A DNA stretch of 64,000 nucleotides from Cynocephalus volans (GCF_027409185.1 NC_084463.1:163657869-163721868), one strand, 5' to 3'. Shown: positions 10,350 through 20,660, numbered from the stretch's first letter. Notes: a model not told the origin generated them from the letters alone. Program-made: numbers and translations.

Positions 10350-11479
10350 CTGTTCGCAGCACAGTGGCCTGCACACCCACCTGGCAAAAAGCCCAGAGAA
10401 AGGGTAGAATGAAGGCAGCAGGGTCCCACCTAGAGCTGCTCTCCACCCCTCACTGAGAGACGCTCCACCACCCAGATCCCTGACCCCAGGTTCCCAGGGC
10501 CTTCCAGGCCTGTGGCTTTCTGCTGTCACCATAGAGCAATGGCAATCACCCGGCTCCCTCAGAGGCAGGGGCTTGGTGAGACTGTCCCAGTGAGATTCTG
10601 GAGCAGGTCACCCTCACGGGCACGGCCCCCTCCTGCCTGTGGACTCTTCATTCAGACAACTGCTGACCCCTGGAGCCCCACCGCCTCTCACTGGGGAAGA
10701 AGCCCTCCCCTTCCCCCTTGGTCTGCAAGATTTCTAAGCCAGACTGCTTCTGGAGACGTACATTTATTTACCCCCACACATTTTCTGGGCATGTCCTTTG
10801 TGCCCGGCCCAGAGTGGACCAGGTGTTCCCAGCAATCAGCCCCGGAAGGGGGAGCAGGGGAGGAGAGATCATTTCTGGCACGGGGGACTGCCTGGAGGAG
10901 GAGGTCTTTGCTGGGCCTTGTGTTTGTAATGTGCAAAGGTGTCTGGTCTTTCCCCTACAGGTGCCTGGAAGGCAGGACAGCCTAGGCATCAGCTTCATCA
11001 TTGCCACCTCTGCCAACCCCACTGTCAACAAATGCCAGCTGGGCACATGGCAGTGGCCTACACCCAGGGCCCCGTTTGGTCTTTGTTACCAGCTGTGAGG
11101 CAGGTATCCTCAATTCCCTCTGATGGGTGTACCTAGGCTTGGGGGTGAGGTCACCTGCCAGAGGCACACCATAACCACCGCACTGGCTGCAGCTTTGCAG
11201 ATTTGTGTATGGCCACGACCACAGCGGCTGCAGAGGGGAGGGGCAGCTGGACGGTGCGAGCCAGGAGGCCACCGTGGTGGCCCTGGCTCCAGGCTGGGCG
11301 AGGGGAAGCTGGACTCGCCCAGGACTGCTAATCGGGAGGACTGGCAGGGGTGACAAACTGGGGAAGGGGCGACCCTGCAGGAGACTAGTCCACCCCGGCC
11401 GGCCAGAGCTCATTGGTCCGCCCACCCTGGATCCCCGGAATTGACCTCTGTCCCCCAACCTGAGCTTTGCCTCCTCAGG
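10350..11479. other. MRGPRF 5' intron or UTR region
   Basis: Unique GC-rich sequence between the first coding exon and the CpG island. Probably 5' UTR intron sequence. No repeat or coding exon recognised. Confidence 0.45.
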
Positions 11480-12060
11480 CAACTACCTATCCCTCCCCGC
11501 TGCGAAGGAGGGAAACTGAGGCTGGGAGCGGAGAAGGGGCTTGAGGGCGGGCGGGGTGGCAGCCCGGGGTGCAGGCTGCTGGGTCCCCACCCACCCCCCG
11601 CAGGGGGAGCTCAGCAGCCCGCTCGGCGCCGCACGGGTCACCCGGCCGCAGCCCGCCACGCGCGCGCACCTCCCGCCCGCCTCCTCCCCCTCCCGCCCGG
11701 GGGCGGGGCCGTGGCAGCGCCCGTCATTGGCTGAGAAGCCTGGCCGTCCGCGCGGACGTCCCGCCCCCTCTTTAACCCTTGGTCTCCCGGAGCTGGGGTC
11801 GCCAGTGCTGCCGGAGGGGCCGCGGCCTGGCAGGGGACGCGGAGTGCCCAGCGCCGCCCTGGGCACCTCCCACCCGGCGGTCTCGCGCCTTTCCCGCCCC
11901 CCGGGCTGCTCGGCCGCGCCCTTGGGCCCCGCGCAGCTGGACGGCGCGGCCCTGCGTCCCCGGGTGTCCGCGGCGCTGTGCCTGGCCTGCGGGTGGCTCT
12001 GCGCGGGGCCGGCGGGTGCCCACGGGGAGCACCCTGGCGTGCGTGCGTGATGCGTGGGCA
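11480..12060. promoter_or_regulatory. MRGPRF: CpG island, probable MRGPRF promoter
   Basis: A dense CpG block with a GC box (GGGGGCGGGGCC near 11698-11710), an ATTGG (inverted CCAAT) at about 11726 and a CTTTAA box near 11770. It lies 1.2-1.7 kb upstream of the first MRGPRF coding exon, where a 5' UTR exon and promoter are expected. The order GC box, ATTGG, CTTTAA also reads as a plus-strand promoter, so the island may be bidirectional. Long open frames here are composition artefacts. Confidence 0.65.
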
Positions 12061-15000
12061 CTGCGCTTGCAGATAGCAGCTGCTCGCCACGCACCGTCTC
12101 CACTCTAGTTGGGCCACTGTCCCGTTGCACCGGCCGGCCGCGTGCTTCTCCACGCGCTGGGGCTTGTCTAAGCTTTCCCCCTGCCTGCAGCCCCAGACCT
12201 GCCCGCCTACCCTCCATCCTTCCAGGCCCCCGAACACCCTCCGCAGCTCCCATTCTCTTGGGGGCCCTTCTAGACGCCCACCACCCCCTTAGGTCTGGGT
12301 CCCAAGCTTTGTCCCCAGGGGTGTCCTGACTCTGGAGAGCCTCACCCTTCAACCCTGCCAGGCTAGACCCCAACCTCACAGAGCCCCGCAAGGGTGGGCG
12401 TGTGGTAGGGGCTCCTAGCTCACTTCTCTGCTGACCGATTCCACCCGTGTGTGTATCTGTGCCCTTGTCCTTGTCCTGCCAGGGACGATCTGAAACGCAA
12501 TGTCACTCATGCACAGAGAGATCTAGAAGCCAGGTGGACCCCAGATGGGCCATGTTAAGAGACGTGTGTGACACGTGCCTGGGATGCGTGTGAGCGTGTG
12601 TGTCCTCCGGGTGGGATTGGGGCTATGACAGAACTAGTTTCCACTAAAGCTGACCCCAAAAGCTGCCAGCTCAGCTCACTCCTGACCCTTCCATGAAATG
12701 CAAGTCCAAGGATGGCCTAGCCACCTGTGTACCTCCTCTGGCCTTGTCTCCTTTCAGCCCCACCCCACCATGACCCAGCCCCGACTGTGCTCAACTGTGC
12801 CCGACCATCGCAGCCCCTCTCCTCATCCTTTGGCCACTGTCGGGCTGGGCCTGAGGGCACTGGCTATCGGAGGGGCCTGTCTGTCCCTCCCCCAGACACA
12901 GAGAGAACTTGAGTTTTCTCACTCCAGGTCCCTGAGTCCCCTACTCACAACTTGGACTGAAGAGACTTATCTGGAGGAATAGAGACCTTGCAGAACATCT
13001 CAGGAACGGCCTCCATCTGAGGCCAGCAACCGCATCAGGCTGCTGGCCTGGGAGAAGGAGGGACTGTCACTGCCCGACCTGCTGTGGCTGCTGAGGCGGG
13101 TCCCTCAGTGTCCACCCCAGGGCTGGCCCCACAGCTGCCCCAAGCTGGGACTTGTTGTTCGTGGAAGGCGGCATGCATGAGAGTGGTGGGAGCCGTCTCC
13201 CTGCGCTTGGGACACTGCCCACTGGGTGTTCCCTTCCAACCCTTCCAGAAAGCACGCTTGGACGGCTTGCAAGGTTGAGGGAGGGACAGAGGGGAGCCCC
13301 CACCCACAAGAGGACAGAGCAGGAGCTGGAAGTGAAGGACGGCTTGGGGCTGGGGGTGAGGCCAGCTGCGGGGGTGGGCAGGGCCTGCCACACAGGAGTA
13401 GGACTCTCACAGTTCCCCAGTGTCCCTGGGAATCCTGGAGCCTCCAGACTGGGGGAAGAGGTCCTCTAGTGGTTGACAGCCCTGCTCTGGGGTCTCAGGG
13501 CTCCCTGCTTGGAGCCTCAGGATTTCTAGGAGCTGCCTGCCCCGACGGAGCCCACTTCACTTTCCTTCCCTGCCTGGCCTTCGCCCTGCAGCCCCGGTTC
13601 CTGGAACACCCTCCCCTGGTCCCTGGGCCCCATGCAGCTACCTGCGACCGTCCTGATCCACGGAGGCCTCCCCTTTGTGGCGGGCTCCTCCCGCCTCTGC
13701 TGGCCGACCCACCAGGGCAGCAGGCCAGCACCAAGCACTGCCCGGAGCCTCGGAAAATGCGAGCTCAGAGTGGAGGACGAGCCCTCGCCTGCAGGAGGAG
13801 ATGGCTTTGGAAGCAGAACCCGCCCCAAACCCAATTCCAGGCCCGGCAGGAGGGGGAGGGGGCAGGGTGAGGAGGAGGGGCTGAGCAGGGATGAGGCTTC
13901 AGGAAGGAATGCCCCGCTCAGGAGCCCCCCCAAGCCCCACTGGGAACTCATCTCTCCGCCTGGTGACGTCACGTTGGCCTGAGCACTGCGGCCCGAGTCC
14001 AGCAGTTAATCTCCCTTGCATCCTGCTGCTCGGCCAGGCTGCCCGGGAGAGGGGGCACCGGGCTGTCCACTTGCCTGGCGCCTTTGGTCTGCTCCTACTG
14101 GGCATTTCGGGGTGTGCAGGCCCAGGAGGGGCCTGTCCCTCCCCCATTGTTTCATTTACTGAGGGGCTAATGCAGAGAAGCTTGGGAGTCAGCAGGATGA
14201 GGGCTCCATGGAAGGGTGGTGTGGAATTGGCTGGGCAGCACCACCCAGGGGGCACCCACGCCCCTTCCCACTCTGGAATCTGCCTGGGGGCCCCCTGTGG
14301 GCTTATGGAACCAGGAATTCCCTTTCCCCCAGCCCTAATGGCAATCAGATGGTGCAAGTGGAAAATCACAGTGCTCGCCTGGGCCGAGCGGGGAAATTGG
14401 CGGGCTCTGGTGCCTGGTGTGTGTGCCGCTCAGCGGGAGGATGAGTCAGCCTCCCCCCAGCGAGCCCCGCGGGGTCCCGAAACGGGTTAGTGGCCGGGCA
14501 CCGAGCTGAAGCCTGGGGGGCGGAGGGGTGCAGGAGCCGGAGGGGTGGCCGCGAGGTTGGGGTGGTGAAGAGCAGGGAGCCACCCAGGGAGGGCCAATTC
14601 TGCCCTGGGCCAACTTTCTCACGGCCCAGGAAGCCTGAGGGAATTGCAAGCTTTCCCTGAGGGAGCAGATGACACCCAGATTGGGAGAGGTGCGCCTCCG
14701 TGGGCTACTTGAAGAGGACGGAGAAATAGGGCTTCCCTGCACCTGCCCTGTGAGCCGCATTCCTCCCGCTTGTCCTGCCCAAGTGCAAACTCAGAGCACA
14801 GGAGGGAGCCTTGGGCTGTTCCCTGCATGGCGCAGCTGGCCTCTGGGGGCCTTTTTATTCGGAGAGTGGGGTGGGGTAGGTGTGCGGCTCTGGGATGTTG
14901 GAGGCTCAAGGACCATGCCCAAGGCCGAGAGAGAGGCTGGGCGGTCAGCAGGCAGGGTGGTGACCCGTCCCCTCCTCTCCAGGGCAGCCAGCTGGGGACC

Positions 15001-15224
15001 AGCTGGGCTGCTTGTTTACACGGGGAGGCCGGGGGAGGCCGAATCCAGGCAAGTTCCAAGTGTAATTACGTTTGGACACTTAAAAGGAATTGTGTGAAGT
15101 GGGCAGAGGCTCTGAAGTCCACCGCCTTATTTGGTGTGGAAATTTGTTTCTCTCTAAACATGCGAGAGGCGCTTGTAAGTGGGAAAATCGTCCTTTGCCT
15201 GAGTGTGTGGAGTCCTGTTGCCGC
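12061..15224. other. Intergenic unique GC-rich sequence
   Basis: No interspersed repeat recognised over 3 kb, which is long for this window and compatible with regulatory sequence upstream of MRGPRF. A perfect CRE palindrome lies at 13964-13971. Open frames up to 214 codons are on both strands and unsupported. Confidence 0.5.
13964..13971. promoter_or_regulatory. Consensus CRE palindrome (TGACGTCA)
   Basis: A perfect 8-bp CREB/ATF site within GGTGACGTCACGTT, about 2 kb beyond the CpG island on the side away from MRGPRF. One such site by chance in 64 kb is not surprising, but it is CpG-containing and outside repeats. Confidence 0.3.
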
Positions 15225-15710
15225 CGTCCTGGTCCTCTGGGGCTGCTATAACAGAACACCATAGACTGGGTGGCTTATAAACCACAGGAATTTATTTCTC
15301 ACAGTCTGGAGGCTGGAAGTCCAAGATGAAGGCACCAGTACATTTGGTGTCTGGTGAAGACCTGACTCTTGGCTCACAGATGGCCGTCTTCTCACTGTGT
15401 CCTCACGTGGTGGAAGGAGCGAGGGAGCTCTCCGGGGTTTCTTTCATTTGTTTAGGTTTTTTGGGGGGTGGGGCAGCTGGCCAGTACTGGGATCCCAACT
15501 GGTGACCTTGGTGTTATAAATCTGCACTCTAACCAGCTGAGCTAACCGGCCAGCCCTGGGGTTTCTTTTATAAGGGCGTTAATCTCATTCATGAGGGCAC
15601 TATCCTCATGACGAAGTCACCTCCCGAAGGCCCTACTTCCTAATGCCATCACACAGAGATCGGGTTTCGACATAGGAACCTGGGGGGACACACACATTCA
15701 GTCTCCAGCA
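15225..15710 (-). mobile_element. MLT1-type LTR (MaLR), split by a SINE
   Basis: Minus-strand MLT1-like LTR. On the plus strand it reads 'GGGGCTGCTATAACAGAACACC', 'GGCTTATAAACCACAGGAATTTATT', 'GATGGCCGTCTTCTCACTGTG' and ends 'GGACACACACATTCAGTCTCCAGCA'. A tRNA-type SINE at 15445-15557 interrupts it cleanly. Confidence 0.8.
15434..15568 (-). mobile_element. Monomeric tRNA-Ile-like SINE inside an MLT1 LTR
   Basis: The body (15445-15557, minus) carries 'AACCAGCTGAGCTAACCGGCCAG', the complement of the tRNA-Ile-like A-box end. Direct repeats GGGGTTTCTTT at 15434-15444 and 15558-15568 flank it and restore the LTR sequence when one copy is removed. Confidence 0.88.
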
Positions 15711-15849
15711 GCTGCCCTGTGTTCCCCTGGGGAGCGGGGGCCAGACAAGGTCTACTGATTCATAGGCTTCTTTTAATCTACAGGTTCCCCCACAGCACCT
15801 CTGCCTCTGTCCCTCAGCCTCCCTTTGTCTCTCTATCTCTGTCCCTACG

Positions 15850-16200
15850 TGTTGGGTCAGGAAACAGATACATCACACTATTAGGGAAATAGGGGTTTAA
15901 TACAGGGCTGTGGGTAGAGCTGGGACCTGAAAGTCTGGAAGGCTGTACCCAGAGAATCGGAGAAGCGGTGATTGTGTTGCATGGGCACAAAGAAGCCCGG
16001 GCAGCTGGCCCATCTGGCCACACAAGCCCGGAGTAGAAGCTCAAGCCACCTCCTGGGAGCAACAGCTCCCGTGTGACTCACCTTCCACCCTGACCCACGC
16101 TCTGCTCCTTGACAAGCTCTGGTCCAAGAAATGCCACAGATGGGCCTCGGGAACATGGTTTCCAGCCTCAGGAGGGTGTGATGAGGCTGCCAGACAATCC
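15850..16200. repeat. Unclassified repeat-like segment (copy A)
   Basis: The stretch from 'TTGGGTCAGGAAACAGATACATCACACTATTAGGGAAATA' onward resembles the start of the segment at 25660-25960 ('TTGGTCAGGAAAACAGAGCCACTAC...AGAAATAAGGGGCTTAC') and has a similar GC-rich continuation. It is probably an old LTR or DNA element that I cannot name. Confidence 0.35.
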
Positions 16201-16879
16201 CATACAGTCTACCCCTTTATTGATCTGCCATGCATGCACCCCCTAACTATGCTTAGCTTTTTTGGTGGGGACTGCAAGGAGTTTATCTGGGTGGCGATCC
16301 CTGGAAGTACTACAGGCAAATGGGGATGTGAGACAGGCAAGGAAAAGAATTACGAGCATTTGCCGCCTCGGTTCCAGGGGTCCAGTCTTCAGCTAACCAT
16401 TGCCCTGCCTCCTTCAGTGGATGATTGTGACAATAGACACTGGCAAAACCTTGCAGGTCTCCTGGAGGGAAACCTACTCCTGCTTTGGAGGAGCAGGAGA
16501 AGGAGTCACACTAAATACGGAGGTCACATTCTGGATTTCCACCGGGGCCTGTCTCTGGTGCATATGTGCACATAAAATTAAAATATGTCTTGATAGCCAT
16601 GTTGAAATTAGTCACAGCTTTCCCTGTGACTAGTACGAAACTGAAAAGAGTTTTTCTCAAGTCTGAGTGATCTGGTGTTTTCTGTTTGGGGAAGGCCATG
16701 CTTCCTGAACTTTCCACCAGGAACAGCTATTTCCAGGCAAAACTTGCAGAGTGCCCTGCTCCTGGTGGGTCTCTTTGATCTGGATTTCCCCAAGGCTTGA
16801 TTCCATCTGCTGGCAGAACAGAGTATACTGACTGTTGTGTGTGTATGTTTCATGTCATTTTTTCTTTTTTAAGAAAGTT
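16201..16879. other. Intergenic, nothing recognised
   Basis: No gene or named repeat seen. AT content rises toward the SINE at 16896. Confidence 0.45.
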
Positions 16880-17090
16880 TAATTCCAGATCTTTATTTAT
16901 TTATTTATTTATTTATTAAAAGATGACTGGTAAGGGGATCTTAACCCTTGACTTGGTGTTGTCAGCACCACGCTCACCCAGTGAGCAAACCGGCCATCCC
17001 TATATGGGATCCGAACCCGTGGCCTTGGTGTTATCAGCACCGCACTCTCCTGAGTGAGCCACGGGCCGGCCCCCTAATTCCAGATCTTTA
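16880..17090 (-). mobile_element. Dimeric CYN-type SINE with 16-bp target-site duplication
   Basis: The minus-strand body 16896-17074 begins GGGCCGGCCCGTGGCTCACTC, carries the B-box GGGTTCGGATCCC, then a second tRNA-like half, and ends in an (AAAT)n tail seen as (TTTA)n on the plus strand. Identical 16-bp direct repeats TAATTCCAGATCTTTA flank it (16880-16895 and 17075-17090). Confidence 0.9.
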
Positions 17091-17705
17091 AAAAAATTGT
17101 GGTGAAATGCACATAACATAAAATTTACCATCTTTAGCCATTTTTAAGTGCACAGTTCAGTGACCTTAAGTACTTAAGGTCATCCACATTATTGTGCAGC
17201 TGTCACCACCATGCATCTCCAGAACTCTTTTCATCTTGCAGGACTGAAACTCTGTCCCCACTAAACACCAACTCCCCGTCCCCCCAGCCCCTGGCGCCCA
17301 CCACTCTACTTTCTGTCTCAATGAATCTGACGATTCTCAGGACCTCATATAGGTAGAGTCACACAGTATTTCTCCTTTTGTGACCGGCTTATTTCACTCA
17401 GCATGATGTTGAGGTTCATGCATTCTGTAGTGTGTGTCAGAATCTCCTTCCTTTTTAAGGCTTAATAATTTTTCATTGCATGTATAAAGCACATTTCATT
17501 CTTTCATCTGTCAATAAACTTCTGAGTTGCTCCCACCTTTTGCCTATTGTAAATAATGTTGCTATAAACACAGGTGCCCAAATATTCAATTTTTGGTGTA
17601 CATACCCAGAAGTAGAATTGCTGAATCATATGGCAATTCTATGTTTAATTTTTCCAGGAGCTGACATACTATGTTCTGCATGGTCACACCATTTTACATT
17701 TCCAC
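17091..17705 (+). repeat. L1 3' region fragment, left part
   Basis: The sequence follows an old L1 3' segment: 'GTGGTGAAATGCACATAACAT', 'CTGTCACCACCATGCATCTCC', 'TGTGACCGGCTTATTTCACTC' and 'TACCCAGAAGTAGAATTGCTG' occur in the expected order. It breaks at 'CATTTTACATTTCCAC' and resumes at 18138. Confidence 0.8.
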
Positions 17706-18137
17706 TGTGAAGGTTGTCACAATCAAAGTGGAGTCACTTGTGTTAAAAAATCCCTGACGAAGAGAGCTGGGGAAGCCCGTGAAGGGGCCTTCTTGTGCAG
17801 AGTCCAATCACAAAGGACTCTGCGAAACCACAGCTTTGCACAGAGGCCATCACAACCTTACACAAAAAATACCACTGCAAGGATGTCTGCCCAGCAACTG
17901 TCTGTCCAACTTTGGACTGGTATTACCCTTGTTTTGATCCTTGTAGCCAAGGATAAGTATCCCAAACAATTATGTAATCCTCCGTCACTTTTCCTTTAAA
18001 GTGCCTTTTCTTCCTCTACCTCCCTAAATACCCACAGAGTTTACTATGGCGTGCGTATTTTCATTGCAATGTTCTGTTCCTGATTAAACTCATTATTCTT
18101 TTAGAGAGCCTCTCTCTGTTTGTTATTTAGGTTGACA
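17706..18137 (+). mobile_element. Solo LTR of an endogenous retrovirus inserted in L1
   Basis: A 432-bp block starts TGTGAAGGTTGTCAC and ends GGTTGACA (TG...CA termini) and splits an L1 fragment that is otherwise continuous. It contains an ATTAAA signal at 18083-18088 about 50 bp from the 3' end, as LTRs do. No internal region is attached. The family is unnamed, with ERV1-like size. Target duplications are not clear because the flank is C-rich. Confidence 0.65.
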
Positions 18138-18262
18138 CCCCCAACAGTTCAAGAAAGTTCCAATTTCTCCACATTCTCACCAGCACTTGCTTTTTTTTTT
18201 TTTTTTTTTTTAATGTTAGCTCTCCTGGTGGGTGTGAGGTGGTATCTCATTATGATTACCTG
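18138..18262 (+). repeat. L1 3' region fragment, right part
   Basis: Continues the L1 fragment: 'AACAGTTCAAGAAAGTTCCAATTTCTCCACATTCTCACCAGCAC', a T-run, then 'GCTCTCCTGGTGGGTGTGAGGTGGTATCTC'. Confidence 0.75.
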
Positions 18263-18587
18263 TACATAGCTTTTGAATACAGAAAATAATAAAATTCTCT
18301 ACCTAACATAACCCAATTCACCCTTGTACAACCAAAGACACACTAACCCTCCTTCAAAAGAGGAGATAAAAAGTCCCACCTGTTTCTTCATCTGCGTCTG
18401 GGTTGTGTTCATTTCTCTTCTCCCTGAGCCCCACCTCTCTTGGATGCCCTGTAACTTAAATACTACATACAGGTTTAACCATTAATGAACACACTTTATG
18501 TTAGATGGAATAGGAATGGGAGAGGGGAGAAAGGAAAAAGAACTAGATAATATATGTAAATATATTCATATCATAGCAAAAAAGAAG
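18263..18587. other. Intergenic, possible LTR remnant
   Basis: Contains 'GAGGAGATAAAAAGTCCCACC' and 'CTCTTCTCCCTGAGCCCC', which look like the TATA and U5-side part of an LTR. Not enough to name a family. Confidence 0.3.
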
Positions 18588-18715
18588 CCTGGCCAGTTAG
18601 CTCAGTTGGTTGGAGCACAGCCTTGTAACACAGAGGTCATGGGGTCAGAGCCCCATACCAGCCAGCTGCAAAAAAAACAAAAAAGAAAAGAAAAGAAAAG
18701 AAAAAAAGACAACAC
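18588..18715 (+). mobile_element. Monomeric tRNA-Ile-like SINE
   Basis: The body begins GGCCAGTTAGCTCAGTTGG, close to the 5' half of a mammalian tRNA-Ile, has the B-box-like GGGTCAGAGCCCC, and ends in an A-rich (AAAAG)n tail. Flanking repeats are obscured by A-rich sequence. Confidence 0.85.
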
Positions 18716-18795
18716 ACGCAACCACAAAACCACAACAGTCCTTGTCCCTGTAATTCTAATTAGGTAGATAAAATGTCTTTTTCCTCCCTGCTTTT

Positions 18796-19226
18796 TGTAT
18801 TAGTCTGTTTCTGTTGCTTATAACAAAATACCTTGAACTGGGTAATTTGTAAGAAAATGAAATTTATTGCTTACAGTTTCAAAGGCTGGGAAGTCCCAAG
18901 TCCATGGAACGCATCTGGTGAGGGCCCTGTTCTTGTTGGGGACTCTGTTCAGTGACTCAGTGTGTCACATGGTGGATGGTGGAGCAAGAGAGAGAGAGAG
19001 AGAGACAGAGAGAGAGAGAGAGCTCCTCATGTGCTGCCCTTCAACAGTTCTCAGAACCATACCCACGACCCCACTAAACGATCAGCTTATTAATCCATTT
19101 ACGAGGGTGTAGTCCTCACAATCTAATCACCTCTTCAAGGCTGCATCTTTCAATTACCATAGTAGGATTTCCCACCCTCAACAGCCACAGTGGGGACGAG
19201 TTTGGGGGGACATCCAATCCACTGTA
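18796..19226 (-). mobile_element. MaLR-like LTR, copy 1 of a family present four times here
   Basis: Begins TGTATTAGTCTGTTTCTGTTG on the plus strand, then 'AACTGGGTAATTTGTAAGAAAATG', a (GA)n tract at 18988-19021, 'CTCTTCAAGGCTGCATCTTTCAATTACC' and a 'GGGGACATCCAATCCACTGTA' end. The same order recurs at 19344, 20780 and 25963. Confidence 0.75.
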
Positions 19227-19343
19227 CCTTCTATATTCCCTTTGCTCTCAGCACCCATCCTAGCTTTGCCACTTTTGGATAGGTTCTTTGCCTGGTGGGG
19301 TGATCCAAACCTTTATTCCTGAAGGATCTGTGCCATTAGTGGG

Positions 19344-19529
19344 TGTATCAGTCCATTTTTCTTGCTTATAACAAAATACATGGAACTGGGTATTTTATAA
19401 GAAAACAAAACTATTTGCTTACAGTTTCTGAGGCTGGGAAGTCCAAAGTCCATCCAGGGGTCTCACACTGCAAGATGGTGGAAGCAGAGAGAGCAGAGAG
19501 AGCAAGAGAGAGAGAAAGATAGACTTTCT
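19344..19529 (-). mobile_element. MaLR-like LTR copy 2, left part
   Basis: Starts TGTATCAGTCCATTTTTCTTG and follows copy 1 up to 'GATAGACTTTCT'. The sequence then switches to a GC-rich tandem repeat. The rest of the LTR resumes at 20437. Confidence 0.75.
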
Positions 19530-20436
19530 GCCCGGGGACCCAAGTCATGCAGAAGTGGACCAGACACCCCTCCCACAACCAGGCACACTGTGTCAGCCCC
19601 TTGGGGCCCACCCAGTGACCCAAGTCATGGAGCCGGGGACTGGACCCCCTCCCACAACCAGGCACACTGCACTAGTGCCTTGGGGAGCCTGCCCAGTGAC
19701 CCAAGGCATGGAGCCAGGGACTGGATGCCCCGCCCACAACCAGGCACCACCAGCACCTCGGGGCCCCACCCGGGAACCTGAGGTCTGGATCCAGGGACTG
19801 GACCCCCCCACACAACCAGGTACACTGTGCCAGTGCCTTGGGGTCTGCCCAGGGACCCAAGGCATGGAGAAGGGGACCAGGCCCCCTCCCACAACCAGGC
19901 AAACCACCAGCACAAAGGAGCATGCCAAAAACATCACCTCCATGTGGGTGGCCCACCACAGCCACCACAATAACCACAGCTGCCATGAAAGCAGCTAGAT
20001 GCCACAACCACCATGCAGATGGTCCACCAGCCACTGGAGTGCAATGACACAAGGAGAGTCACCAGCAGAGATAAAGAAAAGAAGAGGACGTCTCTCCCTG
20101 CAAAGCCCATTTCAGAGTAACAGAAGAAGCATCTGCTCTATGATAATATTGGGGGACCTGATCACATCTCTCAGCACTGGGCAGATCATCTAGGCAACAA
20201 ATCAACAGAGTAACCATTACTCTTTCAGAAGGAGCGAAGAAAACTAGAGGGGGAAGTAGGGAGGGAGAGGGGGATGGGGAGAGATTGGACAAGGGGCATA
20301 AAGAATAATTATGATTTGTAACAATATGTATGCTAGTAATATTGATTTGATAAGCATATCTCAATGTTGAACCCCCCAAATATGTATGATCAATTTTGAT
20401 TCAATAAAAAAAATAAAAATAAAAAAAAGTAAAAAT
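19530..20436 (+). mobile_element. VNTR plus L1-3' composite retroelement inserted in an LTR
   Basis: A 0.9-kb insert with four parts: a GC-rich tandem repeat (19531-19915); a segment of unknown origin (19916-20135); a piece resembling L1 ORF2 (20136-20215, 'GGGGGACCTGATCACATC', 'GGGCAGATCATCTAGGCAAC'); and a 3' end with a G-rich polypurine tract (20245-20298), an AATAAA and an A-rich tail, as in L1 3' UTRs. The join to 'AAAGCCCTC' fits L1 endonuclease cleavage. About 8 bp of the LTR expected from sister copies is missing and no target duplication is seen. Confidence 0.7.
19531..19915 (+). repeat. Tandem repeat, about 78-bp unit, nearly 5 copies
   Basis: Each unit contains GACCCAAG(T/G)CATGGAG, then GGGACTGGACCCCCTCCC and ACAACCAGGCACACTG, then a CCTTGGGG spacer. 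Units start near 19537, 19617, 19698, 19776 and 19854. Copies differ by point changes and short indels. The overlapping open frames on both strands (up to 147 codons) follow the repeat and are not genes. Confidence 0.85.
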
Positions 20437-20660
20437 AAAGCCCTCAGAACCAGGCCCCTGACCAGCATTTCTAATCCATTCACTACTGCAGGGTCCTACA
20501 ATCCAATCACCTTCCCAAGGCTCCACCTTTCACCTTTGTTAAGAGATTTCCCACCCTCTTAACAGTCACAGTGGGGACCAACTTTCTAATACATCAAACT
20601 TGGGGAACACAATTCAAGCTTCAGTGAGATTTGGGGGACATAAATGAATCCAGTACAGCG
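20437..20660 (-). mobile_element. MaLR-like LTR copy 2, right part
   Basis: Resumes the LTR interrupted at 19529: 'AAAGCCCTCAGAACC', 'CTACAATCCAATCACC', 'AAGGCTCCACCTTTCACC' and 'GGGGAACACAATTCAAGCTTC', in the same order as the copy at 25963-26370. Confidence 0.75.

Noticed and set aside
11483-12391. 302-codon minus-strand open frame over the CpG island
   Set aside because: High GC removes stop codons in all frames here. The product is Gly/Arg/Pro/Ala-rich low complexity with no known family.
18588-18662. Possible functional tRNA-Ile gene
   Set aside because: Mismatches in the anticodon and T arms, an A-rich 3' tail and related copies nearby show a SINE.
19555-20052. Open frames of 120-147 codons on both strands at 19.6-20.0 kb
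   Set aside because: They are generated by the 78-bp tandem repeat, whose length is divisible by three in most copies.
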